Shown here one piece after another: positions 8,249-17,070 of a DNA stretch of 64,000 nt (positions within the stretch are counted from its first letter, which is position 1; every line of letters starts with the position of its first letter). The notes beneath the pieces are model-generated. The model worked only from the letters and a program-made list of their open reading frames with translations, ran no database searches and was not told where the DNA came from. This stretch comes from Rhodanobacter ginsengisoli (GTDB lineage Bacteria > Pseudomonadota > Gammaproteobacteria > Xanthomonadales > Rhodanobacteraceae). The stretch is from the NCBI RefSeq assembly GCF_042657065.1, contig NZ_JBHSNF010000001.1:1916302-1980301 (forward strand), given 5' to 3'. The translations under genes and the position numbers were made by a program.

Positions 8249-9100
8249 ATGGAATGGAGTGACCTGCGCGTCTTCCTCGCCGTCGCGCGCGAGGGAACAC
8301 TGGGGGCGGCGGCCCGTCGAGTCGGGCAGACCCAGCCGACCATGGGCCGGCGCCTGCGCGCACTGGAGCAGGCGGTGGGCCACACCCTGTTCCAGCGCAC
8401 TCCCGATGGTTTCATGCTTACCGAGGAAGGCGCCGCCGTGCTGCGTCATGCCGAGCGCATCGAGGAAGAGGTGCTGGCATTCCAGCGACAGCTGGATGGC
8501 CAGGAACAGCATCTCGAAGGCCCGCTGCGACTCACCGCGTCCGACTGGTTCGGCACCTACGTCCTGTCACCGGTGCTGGCGGATTTCGCCCGGATGCATC
8601 CGGGCGTCACCGTCGAACTGCTGACCGATACACGCTTCTTCAGCCTGTCGCGTCGCGAGGCCGACCTCGCCTTCCGCATCCAGCCATTCGACGAGCCGGA
8701 CGTGGTCGCGCGCAAACTGCTGCGCATGCCGTACGGCCTGTACACGAAGGCAGGCTCGGCTCATCCGCAAGCCGGCGACGGGAGTGGTTGTGCGTTGATC
8801 ACCATGGACACCGCCTTCAGCGAGATGCCCGACGTCGCCTGGCTGCAGCGGACGTTGCCGAAGGCCCGTGTGGCCTTTCGCAGCAATGCGCGGGCGATCC
8901 ATGCGCAGATGTGCGCTCACGGTGCCGGGCTCGCGGTGCTGCCGCGATCGCTGGGCGATGGCTTCCCCGGCCTCGAGCGCATCGACCTCGGCAAGGAGCC
9001 ACCCGCGCGCGATACCTGGGTCGGTTATCACCGCGACCTGAAGCGACTTGCCCGCCTGCGCGCGCTGCTGGACCTGCTGGTAGACCGACTCGCGAACTGA
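8249..9100 (+). CDS. LysR-family transcriptional regulator
   Basis: The 283-residue protein has the winged helix-turn-helix at the N-terminus (LRVFLAVAREGTLGAAARRVGQTQPTMGRRLRALE is spread over residues 6-40) and a periplasmic-binding-like effector domain from about residue 90. The ATG at 8249 is set by GGAGAG upstream; the nearby ATG at 8245 is out of frame and closes after five codons. It most likely controls the divergent oxidoreductase gene. The inducer cannot be read from sequence. Confidence 0.9.
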   Translation: MEWSDLRVFLAVAREGTLGAAARRVGQTQPTMGRRLRALEQAVGHTLFQRTPDGFMLTEEGAAVLRHAERIEEEVLAFQRQLDGQEQHLEGPLRLTASDWFGTYVLSPVLADFARMHPGVTVELLTDTRFFSLSRREADLAFRIQPFDEPDVVARKLLRMPYGLYTKAGSAHPQAGDGSGCALITMDTAFSEMPDVAWLQRTLPKARVAFRSNARAIHAQMCAHGAGLAVLPRSLGDGFPGLERIDLGKEPPARDTWVGYHRDLKRLARLRALLDLLVDRLAN

Positions 9101-9229
9101 TTTATTCGCCGACCCAGGCCTGTGCCGGTGCCATCAGCCTGTGTGGCTGGCGCCTGCATGAACGGCTGCCGGGGTCCGGGCTGGTGGCGGCTCGAGGTGC
9201 CCGCCTGCGCGGCCCCGGCATTGGCTGGC

Positions 9230-9979
9230 TCAAAGCTGGCTCATGCCACCGTCGATGACGATTTCGGTGCCGACGATGAAAGCCGACTCGGGCGAGGCCA
9301 GGTGCAGCACGGTGGCCGCGATTTCCTCGGGTGTGCCGAAGCGACCCAGCGGCACCTGTGCCTGGATCTGCGCTGCGGTGGCCTCGAGTGTCGCCGCATC
9401 CATGCCGAGCTTGCCGTAGAGCGGCGTATGGACCGGACCGGGACTGACCACGTTGACGCGCACGCCGCGCGGCAGCAGCTCGGCCGACAGCGTGCGGGAC
9501 AGCGAGATCAGGGCGGCCTTGCTGGCCGCATAGACGGATGTGTTCGGCATGCCGATATGGGCGTTGATCGAACCGTTGATCACGATCGATGCACCGGGAT
9601 TGAGCTGGGGCAGCAGCGACTGCAACTGGAAGTAGGCACCTTTCACGTTGGTGTCGAAGCCCTGGTCCCACAGCGCCTCGTCGACATCCGGGAACGCCGC
9701 GAAACGAGCCGAGCCGGCATTGATGAAGATGGCATCGAGCTTGATGCCTTCGGCGGCAACCGCTTTGGCCAGCTCGCGTGCGGCAGGCACCGAGCCGGCG
9801 TCGTTGCGTATCGCGAGGGCATTCGGCCCCAGGCTGGCCCGGGCCTGTTCCAGCGTCGCGCCGTCGCGACCGGTGATGACGACGCGCGCGCCTTCGGCGG
9901 CGAACGCCCTGGCGGCGGCCAGGCCGATGCCGCTGCTGCCGCCGGTAACGAGTACGGATTTTCCTTCGAAACGATTCAT
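9230..9979 (-). CDS. SDR-family oxidoreductase
   Basis: A 249-residue classical SDR. The cofactor loop is TGGSSGIGLA near residue 12, the catalytic Ser region is VINGSINAH, and YAASK carries the catalytic Tyr and Lys. The C-terminus ends in IDGGMSQL, typical of FabG-like enzymes. GRD after the second beta strand suggests NADP preference. The start at 9979 agrees with the family start MNRFEGKSVLVTGG. It is divergent from a LysR gene with a 107-bp gap, a common regulator-target pair. The substrate is unknown. Confidence 0.9.
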   Translation of the reverse strand: MNRFEGKSVLVTGGSSGIGLAAARAFAAEGARVVITGRDGATLEQARASLGPNALAIRNDAGSVPAARELAKAVAAEGIKLDAIFINAGSARFAAFPDVDEALWDQGFDTNVKGAYFQLQSLLPQLNPGASIVINGSINAHIGMPNTSVYAASKAALISLSRTLSAELLPRGVRVNVVSPGPVHTPLYGKLGMDAATLEATAAQIQAQVPLGRFGTPEEIAATVLHLASPESAFIVGTEIVIDGGMSQL

Positions 9980-10086
9980 GGTGTGCTCCAGATGGGTGGG
10001 TGATGCAAGACAGTGATGACATCCTGCTCGCCTCCCCGCCGTTTGCCGTACCATCGTTTCGACGGACTCGTACGATGAGGTCGAAC

Positions 10087-10992
10087 ATGTTGTCCGATGA
10101 CGAATTGGCCTTGCTGGAAGCGATTCGGGACAGCGGCAGCCTGTCCCGCGCGGCGGCCCGGCTGGGCAAGGCACCTTCGACCATTTCGCATGCGGCGCGT
10201 CAGCTGGAGACGCGTTTCGATGCCCTGCTGTTCGACCGCCGCCGCTATCGCCTGCAACTCACCCCGGCCGGCCAGTTGCTGACCCAGGAAGCCGCCCGGC
10301 TGATTCAGGACGTGTCGCGACTGAGTCAGCGCGTGAAGCAGGTCGCCAACGGCTGGGAAGATCGCCTGCACATCGTTACCGACGAAATCCTCGAATTCGA
10401 GACCTTGCTGCCGGTGATCCACAGCTTCGACGCGCTGCAATCCGGGGTCAGCCTGCGCATCACCCACGAAGTTCTGGGCGGTACCTGGGAGGCTCTGCGC
10501 GAGGGCCGCGCCGACCTGGTCGTGGGAGCCACCAACGAGCCGCCGGCAATGCCGCAGTTGCGCTGGCTGGAACTGGGCGCGATGGACTGGATATTCGCGA
10601 TCTCTCCGCGCCACCCGCTTGCCAGGGCCAGCGAGCCACTGACGCAGGACGTGGTCAGTCGCCATCGGGCGGTGGTCGTCGCCGACTCCTCCCGCAGCGT
10701 CGGTCGCGCCTATGGTTTGCTCGGTGGCCAGGCGACCCTCGCCGTGCCCAGCATGCGCGCGAAAATCCTCGCGCAATGCGAAGGCCTCGGCGTGGGCTGG
10801 CTGCCGCGCAAGCGGATCGCAGCCTCGCTGAAGCGCGGCGAGCTGGTGGAGCGGAAGATGGCCGATCCACGCGAACCCAATGTCCTGTATGTCGCGTGGC
10901 GCGGCGATCACGATGGTCGCGCCCTCGCCTGGTGGCTGGAGCAACTGCGCCAGCCAAGGCTGGCCAGGCGGTTGGTCGAAGGACTGAGTTGA
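10087..10992 (+). CDS. LysR-family transcriptional regulator
   Basis: The 301-residue protein has the helix-turn-helix ALLEAIRDSGSLSRAAARLG followed by SHAARQLE, then the effector-binding domain. The ATG at 10087 is preferred: GAGG ends 6 bp upstream and the family alignment begins there, while earlier ATGs add a non-conserved stretch. It probably regulates the divergent SDR gene. The patatin lipoprotein gene follows after only 10 bp, so the two may be cotranscribed. Confidence 0.9.
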   Translation: MLSDDELALLEAIRDSGSLSRAAARLGKAPSTISHAARQLETRFDALLFDRRRYRLQLTPAGQLLTQEAARLIQDVSRLSQRVKQVANGWEDRLHIVTDEILEFETLLPVIHSFDALQSGVSLRITHEVLGGTWEALREGRADLVVGATNEPPAMPQLRWLELGAMDWIFAISPRHPLARASEPLTQDVVSRHRAVVVADSSRSVGRAYGLLGGQATLAVPSMRAKILAQCEGLGVGWLPRKRIAASLKRGELVERKMADPREPNVLYVAWRGDHDGRALAWWLEQLRQPRLARRLVEGLS

Positions 10993-11002
10993 GGAGACAG
11001 CG

Positions 11003-12262
11003 ATGAACCGGCGATCGGCGATGCGGGGCCCGACGGCATGTCTTCTGCTCGGCCTGCTGTTTCTGCTGGGCGGTTGCCAGACCGCGCCACGTCGTGCCGC
11101 GCCCCCGGAGCTGATAAGCCGCGCCACGCCGGATGGCTTTCCCCCCACGGTAAGACTGGTGACCACCGACCTGCGTGGCTTCACCACCCAGGCGACCGCA
11201 TTCTTCAAGGGTATCCGTGCCGCGGCGACGGACGGAACGGTGGACATCCTCGCGCTATCGGGCGGCGGTTCCGGCGGCGCCTACGGTGCCGGTGCGCTGG
11301 CCGGGCTGAGCCGCGCCCATGCCCGTCCCCAATTCGAGATGGTGACCGGGGTGAGCGCCGGTGCACTGCTTGCCCCGTTTGCGTTTCTGGGTCCGGACTG
11401 GGATGCACGCATGCAGCAGGCGTTTACCGGCAAGCGCAGTGCCCGGCTGATGCGCTCGCCGACCCGAACCATCCTGGCCCGGCTGCTGTCACCGCGTGGC
11501 CTGCTCCACCGCAATCCGTTGTTCCAGCTGGTCGATCGCTTCGTTACCCCGGCCATGATCGATGCGATCGCCAGCGAGGCCGCCAAGGGGCGCCGGCTGA
11601 TCGTGGCCACGACCGACCTGGACAAGCACGAGACCGTGCTGTGGGACATGGGTGAGATCGCCAAACGGGGTGGCCCGCCCGCGCGCAGGCTGTTCCGTGA
11701 CGTGCTGATCGCGTCGGCCAGCGTACCCGGGATCTTCCCTCCAGTACTCATCCACGTCAGCGACGGCCATGCCCGCTATGACGAGATGCACGTGGACGGC
11801 AGCGTGACCACGTCGGTATTCACCATGCCGCTGATCGTCGGGATCCGGGCCTTTGACGTCCCCGAGCTGCATGGTGCCCATCTTTACCTGATCGTGAACG
11901 GCCAGTTGGCACGGAAGCCACGCACGACGCCATTCAATACCGTCGATGTGCTGTCGGACAGTTTCGAGGCGGAAATGACCTACAAGACCCGTGGCGCGAT
12001 CCTGGAAAGCATCGCGGCGGCCCGGCGCATGCACATGCAATTCCGCATGACGGAAATTCCGGTGGACTACCCGCAGGAAAGCTTCGTCGACTTCGACTCG
12101 AAGCACATGCAGACGCTGTTCGACTATGCCGAGGATTGTGCATCGCGAGGGCTGCTCTGGCTGACACCGGAACAGTCGATCCGGCGCAACATGAGCGTGC
12201 ATCCGACGATTGCAAACCAACCGCCAACCTGCCCGGCGCCGGCCGTTCATCCCGCCCGCTGA
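11003..12262 (+). CDS. Patatin-like phospholipase lipoprotein
   Basis: The 419-residue protein begins with a lipoprotein signal; the lipobox LLGGC places the lipidated Cys at residue 25. The patatin fold follows with the oxyanion loop SGGGSGGAYG near residues 86-95, the nucleophile in GVSAG near 115, and the dyad Asp in VDGSV near 265. These enzymes are acyl hydrolases with a Ser-Asp dyad. The lipid anchor points to the outer or inner membrane facing the periplasm. A GAGGAG site supports the start. The natural substrate is unknown. Confidence 0.88.
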   Translation: MNRRSAMRGPTACLLLGLLFLLGGCQTAPRRAAPPELISRATPDGFPPTVRLVTTDLRGFTTQATAFFKGIRAAATDGTVDILALSGGGSGGAYGAGALAGLSRAHARPQFEMVTGVSAGALLAPFAFLGPDWDARMQQAFTGKRSARLMRSPTRTILARLLSPRGLLHRNPLFQLVDRFVTPAMIDAIASEAAKGRRLIVATTDLDKHETVLWDMGEIAKRGGPPARRLFRDVLIASASVPGIFPPVLIHVSDGHARYDEMHVDGSVTTSVFTMPLIVGIRAFDVPELHGAHLYLIVNGQLARKPRTTPFNTVDVLSDSFEAEMTYKTRGAILESIAAARRMHMQFRMTEIPVDYPQESFVDFDSKHMQTLFDYAEDCASRGLLWLTPEQSIRRNMSVHPTIANQPPTCPAPAVHPAR

Positions 12263-12268
12263 ACCTGC

Positions 12269-12288
12269 CTGTCCACTTGCATGGACAG
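12269..12288. other. Inverted repeat after the patatin gene
   Basis: CTGTCCA and TGGACAG are perfect 7-bp arms around a 6-nt loop, 7 bp past the patatin stop and 70 bp before the AraC gene. It could be a weak stem in the readthrough transcript or an AraC operator. Confidence 0.35.
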
Positions 12289-12357
12289 CTAAACATGCCC
12301 AGCGCGGCGGCGTATATTTCGCCGCAGACACCTCGAATGTCCGTGGAGGGATCTCCG

Positions 12358-13329
12358 ATGCAAAAAGGAGCCTACGGCAATCGTCTGGGACGATCGTTCC
12401 GCATGAGCAATCCGCCCACGTTGACGACGCATACTGCCGGCAAGCAGCCGCTGGCTGTCACCGAAGTGTTCTGCGACACCCCGGACTACGGTTTCACCGC
12501 ACCGATCGCCGCCGAATCGTCCTATATCGTCGGGTTGCAATTGCGCGGTTTGCAGCGTCACGCACTGTGGCTGGATGGACGACCGGTTCCGGTGCGGCCG
12601 ATCGTTCCGGGCACCACACACTTCTACGATCTGGAGCGCCACCCGATCGCGTACATAAAGGACCCGTTCCATCCGCTTTTCTTCTATGTTCCGCGCACCG
12701 CGCTGACTGAACTGAGTGAGGAACTGGGCACCCGGGAGGCAAGCGATCTGCGCTATCGGCCCGGCGAGTTCATCGACGATCCGGTCATCCGCCATCTCGG
12801 CCTCAGCCTGCTGCCGGCGCTGCATGCGCAGCGCGAGAACCACCAGCTGTTCGTCGACCATGTCCTGCTGGCGCTGCGCGCCCATTTGTTGAGCGCCTAC
12901 GGTGACGTGCGCCATCGCAGTCCGTCGATGCGGGGCGGCCTGGCCCCGTGGAGACAGCGCCAGGCGACGGAATTGATGCGCGAACATCTCGTCGACGGGA
13001 TTCCCCTGGCGTTGGTGGCCAAGGCCTGCGACCTGTCGTGCAGCGCTTTCGTGCGCGCCTTCAAGAAGAGCACCGGGCTGTCGCCGCACCAATGGCTGAT
13101 TGCGCAGCGTATCGAGCTGGCCCTGAAGCTGATGCGTGACGATCACAGCCTGACCCTGGCCGACGTAGCCCTGGCCGCGGGGTTCGCCGATCAGAGCCAT
13201 TTCACGCGCACGTTCACCTGCAAGATGGGGGTGAGTCCCGGTGCCTGGCGTGGTGCGATCGAGCCTCGCCCGGCAAGGCGCACCGATGGCGGACTCAACG
13301 CGTCGGGGATGGACGATCCGCCTCACTGA
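12358..13329 (+). CDS. AraC-family transcriptional regulator
   Basis: The 323-residue protein has an N-terminal AraC-type ligand or dimerisation region and a C-terminal DNA-binding domain with two helix-turn-helix motifs: LALVAKACDLSCSAFVRAFK near 220-240 and LADVALAAGFADQSHFTRTF near 270-290, followed by the family GVSPGAWR tail. GTGGAGGG just upstream sets the start at 12358. It converges on an SDR gene; AraC/SDR neighbours are common in this group. The effector is unknown. Confidence 0.9.
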   Translation: MQKGAYGNRLGRSFRMSNPPTLTTHTAGKQPLAVTEVFCDTPDYGFTAPIAAESSYIVGLQLRGLQRHALWLDGRPVPVRPIVPGTTHFYDLERHPIAYIKDPFHPLFFYVPRTALTELSEELGTREASDLRYRPGEFIDDPVIRHLGLSLLPALHAQRENHQLFVDHVLLALRAHLLSAYGDVRHRSPSMRGGLAPWRQRQATELMREHLVDGIPLALVAKACDLSCSAFVRAFKKSTGLSPHQWLIAQRIELALKLMRDDHSLTLADVALAAGFADQSHFTRTFTCKMGVSPGAWRGAIEPRPARRTDGGLNASGMDDPPH

Positions 13330-13468
13330 GCGGGCCGAACCTCCCCGACTTCCATCCGGCGATCTTGCAACGGCTGGTCGGGTGGTGGGCTTCTCGAACG
13401 TGCGAGATGAAGATGTTCGACGGCATCGAACGATCGCGCCAGATCCTCGGGACCCGGATCACCGGGCC

Positions 13469-14263
13469 TCAGATCACCGAGCGCACCACACCGCCGTCGA
13501 CACGCACGGCGGCGCCGGTGGTGGCCGAGGCCTGTTCGGAAGCGAGATAGACGGCCATATGGGCCACTTCGTCGACCGTGGCCAGCCGCTTGATCAGCGA
13601 CGATGGCCGATGGGTGGCGATGAACTCGCGCTCGACCTGTTCCACCGGAACGCCCTGCTCCGCTGCGATCTTGCCGAAGAAGTCGCCGACGCCTTCGGAG
13701 CGGGTCGGCCCGGGCAGGATCGCGTTCACCGTGACGCCGGTGCCGGCCAGCGACTCGGCCAGCCCGCGCGACACCGCGAGCTGGGCGGTCTTGGTCACGC
13801 CGTAGTGCACCATCTCGGCCGGAATCTGCACACCCGACTCGCTGGACAGGAACTGCACCCGACCCCAGCCGCGCTTCGCCATGCCCTGCGCGTAGTGACG
13901 GGCAAGCCGCACGCCGCTCATCACGTTGACCTCGAAGAAGCGCAGCCAGTCCGCGTCGGGGATATCGAAAAATCCCTTCGGCTCGAAGATGCCGAGGTTG
14001 TTGACCAGGATGTCGGTATCCGGCACCGCCGCAATCAGCTGTTCGGCACCCGCGCGCGTACCGAGATCACCGGCCACGCCGCTCAGTTGCGCGCCGTCGA
14101 TCTGGCCGGCGATATCGGCGATGGCGTCGTCGACACGCGCCTGGGTACGGCCGGTAATGACCACGTGCGCGCCCGCAGCGGCCAGGCCGCGCGCGATCGC
14201 CAGACCGATGCCGGCGGTGGAGCCGGTCACGATCGCATGGCGTCTGTTCAAGTCGATATGCAT
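13469..14263 (-). CDS. SDR-family oxidoreductase
   Basis: A 264-residue classical SDR with TGSTAGIGLA near residue 14, a GRT NADP-type second strand end, NNLGIFEPKGF in place of the usual NNAG, a catalytic Ser in LSSESGV, and Tyr-Lys in YGVTK. An AAGGAAA site lies 5 bp before the start. The NNLG variant and FFEVNVMSGVRLARHY helix are typical of a fungal/bacterial subgroup annotated only as oxidoreductase. The substrate is unknown. Confidence 0.9.
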   Translation of the reverse strand: MHIDLNRRHAIVTGSTAGIGLAIARGLAAAGAHVVITGRTQARVDDAIADIAGQIDGAQLSGVAGDLGTRAGAEQLIAAVPDTDILVNNLGIFEPKGFFDIPDADWLRFFEVNVMSGVRLARHYAQGMAKRGWGRVQFLSSESGVQIPAEMVHYGVTKTAQLAVSRGLAESLAGTGVTVNAILPGPTRSEGVGDFFGKIAAEQGVPVEQVEREFIATHRPSSLIKRLATVDEVAHMAVYLASEQASATTGAAVRVDGGVVRSVI

Positions 14264-14564
14264 GGGATTTCCTTGGGAGGGGGAGCGCGCCCGCGCCGAG
14301 CGCGCAGTAGTTCACAGGACTGTGGGCGCAACGCCGACGATTCAAGCGTCGAGACTTCGGCGCAGCCGTCGGAGTGCCTCTGCATCAGCGCAGCCAAGAT
14401 CAGGCACATCGACACGCGCTGACTTGTCCCTTTCGCGCTTTTCGCTTCGGCATCGCCATGGCTGCCGCGCCGAACGATCCATCCGGGGCACGAATGTTCG
14501 AGCCGGCTAGGCCCGGCACGATCAGGCTGACGTGCATCCACGGTCCGCCAGCAGGAGTCCTGCC
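14264..14564. other. Intergenic region between divergent SDR and AhpD-like genes
   Basis: This 301-bp stretch was read on both strands. It must contain both promoters, but no clear -35/-10 pair, operator palindrome or short gene was seen. Confidence 0.4.
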
Positions 14565-15002
14565 ATGAACAGCCGTCTCGATTTCTGCAAGACCAGCCCG
14601 GAAGCGATCAAGGCGATGATCGCGCTGGAGCAGCCCATCGGGAACAGTTCGCTGGAGAAACCGCTGATCGAACTGGTGCGCCTGCGTGCCTCGCAGATCA
14701 ACGGTTGTGCCTACTGCATGGATCTGCACTCCGCCGATGCGCGCAAGGCCGGCGAGGATGAGCGGCGCTTGGCCACGGTGGGTGCCTGGCGCGAAACGCC
14801 TTTCTTCAGCCAGCGTGAACGTGCCGCGCTGGCATGGACCGAAGCAGTCACCCTGGTCAGCAGCACGCACGTGCCCGACGATGTGTGGGAATCGGTACAG
14901 CCGCATTTCACCCCGGAGGAAATGACCGACCTGACCCTGCTGGTGGTCGCGATCAACGGCTGGAACCGCTTCTCGATCGCCCTCCGCAAGATGCCGGCCT
15001 GA
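14565..15002 (+). CDS. Carboxymuconolactone decarboxylase/AhpD-like alkylhydroperoxidase-family protein
   Basis: The 145-residue, all-helical protein carries the AhpD-type redox motif NGCAYCMDLHSADARK near residues 45-60, with the CxxC pair and a following His needed for peroxidase-type activity. The start at 14565 has CAGGAG upstream. Such proteins are cytoplasmic, and many accept electrons from lipoyl carriers, though the partner here is unknown. It converges with the MarR gene with a 22-bp gap. Confidence 0.9.
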   Translation: MNSRLDFCKTSPEAIKAMIALEQPIGNSSLEKPLIELVRLRASQINGCAYCMDLHSADARKAGEDERRLATVGAWRETPFFSQRERAALAWTEAVTLVSSTHVPDDVWESVQPHFTPEEMTDLTLLVVAINGWNRFSIALRKMPA

Positions 15003-15024
15003 GCGTGGCTGCGGTGCCGGCGGC

Positions 15025-15525
15025 TCAGGTGAAGATGTCCTTGCGTGACGATGTCGCAGGTGCGCCCCGCTGGCCGCATCCGATGCGGCTGGCGGCATGT
15101 GCCAGCGCCATGGCAATGCGGTCCAGTTGGGCGGCCTCCGTGCCCAGGTCCATCGCCTGCGCGATTCGTTCGATGCGCGGCGCGAGCCGCCGGTACATGG
15201 CCCGGCCCGCCGAGGTGAGGCTGATCATGCTGCTGCGGCGATCGGCATGGCTGCGTCGGTTCTCCAGCAGGCCTCGCTGGGTCAGTTGATGGATCGCGCG
15301 CGACAAGGAGCCCGCGTCGCGCGAGGTGGCCCGCGCGAAATGGGTCAGCGTACGGCCCTCGCCGCGCGCGACTTCCGATACCAGCAGCCACTGCACCACG
15401 CTCAGATCGTCGGCGGCAAGCTCCCGTCCCACTGAGTGCCACAAGGCCCGGTGCAGCCGCTCGACGGCGATCAGCGCATGGCGCACCACCTCATCGTCGC
15501 TGCCGATGGCGTCGCGGCGGTTCAT
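15025..15525 (-). CDS. MarR-family regulator, last gene of the efflux operon
   Basis: The 166-residue protein has the MarR winged-helix core: LSVVQWLLVSEVARGEGRTL, then SRDAGSLSRAIHQL as the recognition helix and ENRRSHADRRSSMISLT as the wing. The start codon overlaps the MFS stop in an ATGA, so it is translationally coupled to the transporter. Together with the MarR gene at the operon start this gives two different MarR proteins in one efflux unit. Confidence 0.88.
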   Translation of the reverse strand: MNRRDAIGSDDEVVRHALIAVERLHRALWHSVGRELAADDLSVVQWLLVSEVARGEGRTLTHFARATSRDAGSLSRAIHQLTQRGLLENRRSHADRRSSMISLTSAGRAMYRRLAPRIERIAQAMDLGTEAAQLDRIAMALAHAASRIGCGQRGAPATSSRKDIFT

Positions 15526-17051
15526 CGGAACACCCGCTGCAGCAGCGTCACCGCGACGCCCAGGACACCCAGCACGGCGATCAGGCGGAAGTGGTCGATG
15601 TTCGCCAGCAGCGCCGATTGCCGGGCCAGCATCCGGGCCACCTCGGCCACTGCGATTCGCGCGGCTTCGCTGGGGCCGACGCTGGGGGTCAAAGCGCCCT
15701 GCAGGTGCCGGATCGTGGCGAGGTAGACCGGGTTGTCCGGCGTCACCTGCGCATTGAGCACGTTGTAGTGCACGGTGGCGCGCCACTGCTGTCCCAACGT
15801 GGCGACGGAAATGCCCAGCGCGATACCCGCCTGCGCCAGCATGTTCTTCACTTGCTGCGCATTGGAGAACAGCGTCTCGTCGCCCTCCATCTGGCGGAAC
15901 GCCTGCATCGCGGTGATCGGCAGCACGGTCAGCAGGAAGATGTTGTAGCAGGCCAGCGCCGGCAGGATGTGCAGCCACGGACTGGCCGCCGGATCGAGTC
16001 GCGCCAGCAGGACGCCGAAAGTGGCCAGCGCCAGGAAGCCGGTGATCCAGTACTTCCTCGGGGCCGGGTGCTTCGGCAGCAAGCGGGCGACCACGGTGAA
16101 CGTGGCAACCGCCGCCAGCGCACCCAGGGCTTCGAAGTGGCCCACCGTTTCCCACGAATAGCCCAGGCTCCGCAGCAGCATCGACGGCACCACGTAATTG
16201 TTCGCGCCCAGCATCAGGTAGGCGAACAGGAACAGCGTGACGCCGGCGAGGTAACGCAGGTGCAGCATGGGGCGCAGATGCAGCAGCGGGCGCTCGTTTT
16301 TTCGCTGGTGATGCGCGTACGCCAGCAACGCCACCAGCGCGGCAACCAGGGTGGCGGCGACGTAGAGCACATCGCCGTAGAAGTCGTAGTAGAAGCGCTG
16401 CAATGCATAGAGCAGCGCGAAACTGCCACCCACCAGCAAGACCTGCAACCACGGATTCCAGTCGCTTCGGCCTTCCTCGTAGCCGCGCAGATCACTGGTC
16501 AGGCTGCTGCTGGCGAGCACGAAGGCCAGCCCGTCGAGGATCGCCAGCAGCCAGAAGATCGCCGACCAGGTGTCGTTGGACACCGCCTGCGCCGCCAGCC
16601 AGGGCCCGGCGGCGATGCATAGCGCCACGCCGTACGCCAGCGACTTGATACCGGTGAAGCGGCGCGGTCCGGCCAGCGCATGGTGGATGATCATGCGCGC
16701 CGACGTGAAGAATGCACCGCCGCCGAGCGCCATCACCACACGGCCCAGCAGGAACGAAGCGAAGTCGTGGCTGGTGGCGCACAGCACCGCACCGAGCAAC
16801 GACACCACCGCGGCGCACTGGATGAAAAGTCTTCCGCCCAGGCGGGTGACGAACCAGCGCTGCATCGAAATCACCAGAATCGCCACGCTGGCATAGACCG
16901 CGGCGATCAGGCTGAAGTCCTCCGGCGTGATGCTGACCTCGCCCATGATCGGACCCGCGCCGAACGCGACCATGCTCAGTTGCAGGAATTCGATCGCGGT
17001 CAGCACGAAGATCGTGGCATACAGCAACGGGCCGGGTGCGCGGGTGTTCAT
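15522..17051 (-). CDS. MFS multidrug transporter (EmrB/DHA2-type)
   Basis: The 509-residue protein has about 14 hydrophobic segments, the DHA2 number. The A-like loop is TRLGGRLFIQ, and the long second half is typical of EmrB partners. It should be the inner-membrane proton-driven pump of a tripartite efflux system with the adaptor and outer-membrane genes upstream. GAGGGAG precedes the start. The substrate range is not readable from sequence, but toxic hydrophobic compounds are usual for this class. Confidence 0.9.
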   Translation of the reverse strand: MNTRAPGPLLYATIFVLTAIEFLQLSMVAFGAGPIMGEVSITPEDFSLIAAVYASVAILVISMQRWFVTRLGGRLFIQCAAVVSLLGAVLCATSHDFASFLLGRVVMALGGGAFFTSARMIIHHALAGPRRFTGIKSLAYGVALCIAAGPWLAAQAVSNDTWSAIFWLLAILDGLAFVLASSSLTSDLRGYEEGRSDWNPWLQVLLVGGSFALLYALQRFYYDFYGDVLYVAATLVAALVALLAYAHHQRKNERPLLHLRPMLHLRYLAGVTLFLFAYLMLGANNYVVPSMLLRSLGYSWETVGHFEALGALAAVATFTVVARLLPKHPAPRKYWITGFLALATFGVLLARLDPAASPWLHILPALACYNIFLLTVLPITAMQAFRQMEGDETLFSNAQQVKNMLAQAGIALGISVATLGQQWRATVHYNVLNAQVTPDNPVYLATIRHLQGALTPSVGPSEAARIAVAEVARMLARQSALLANIDHFRLIAVLGVLGVAVTLLQRVFR

Positions 17052-17070
17052 GGCAAGGCTCCCTCGGCTA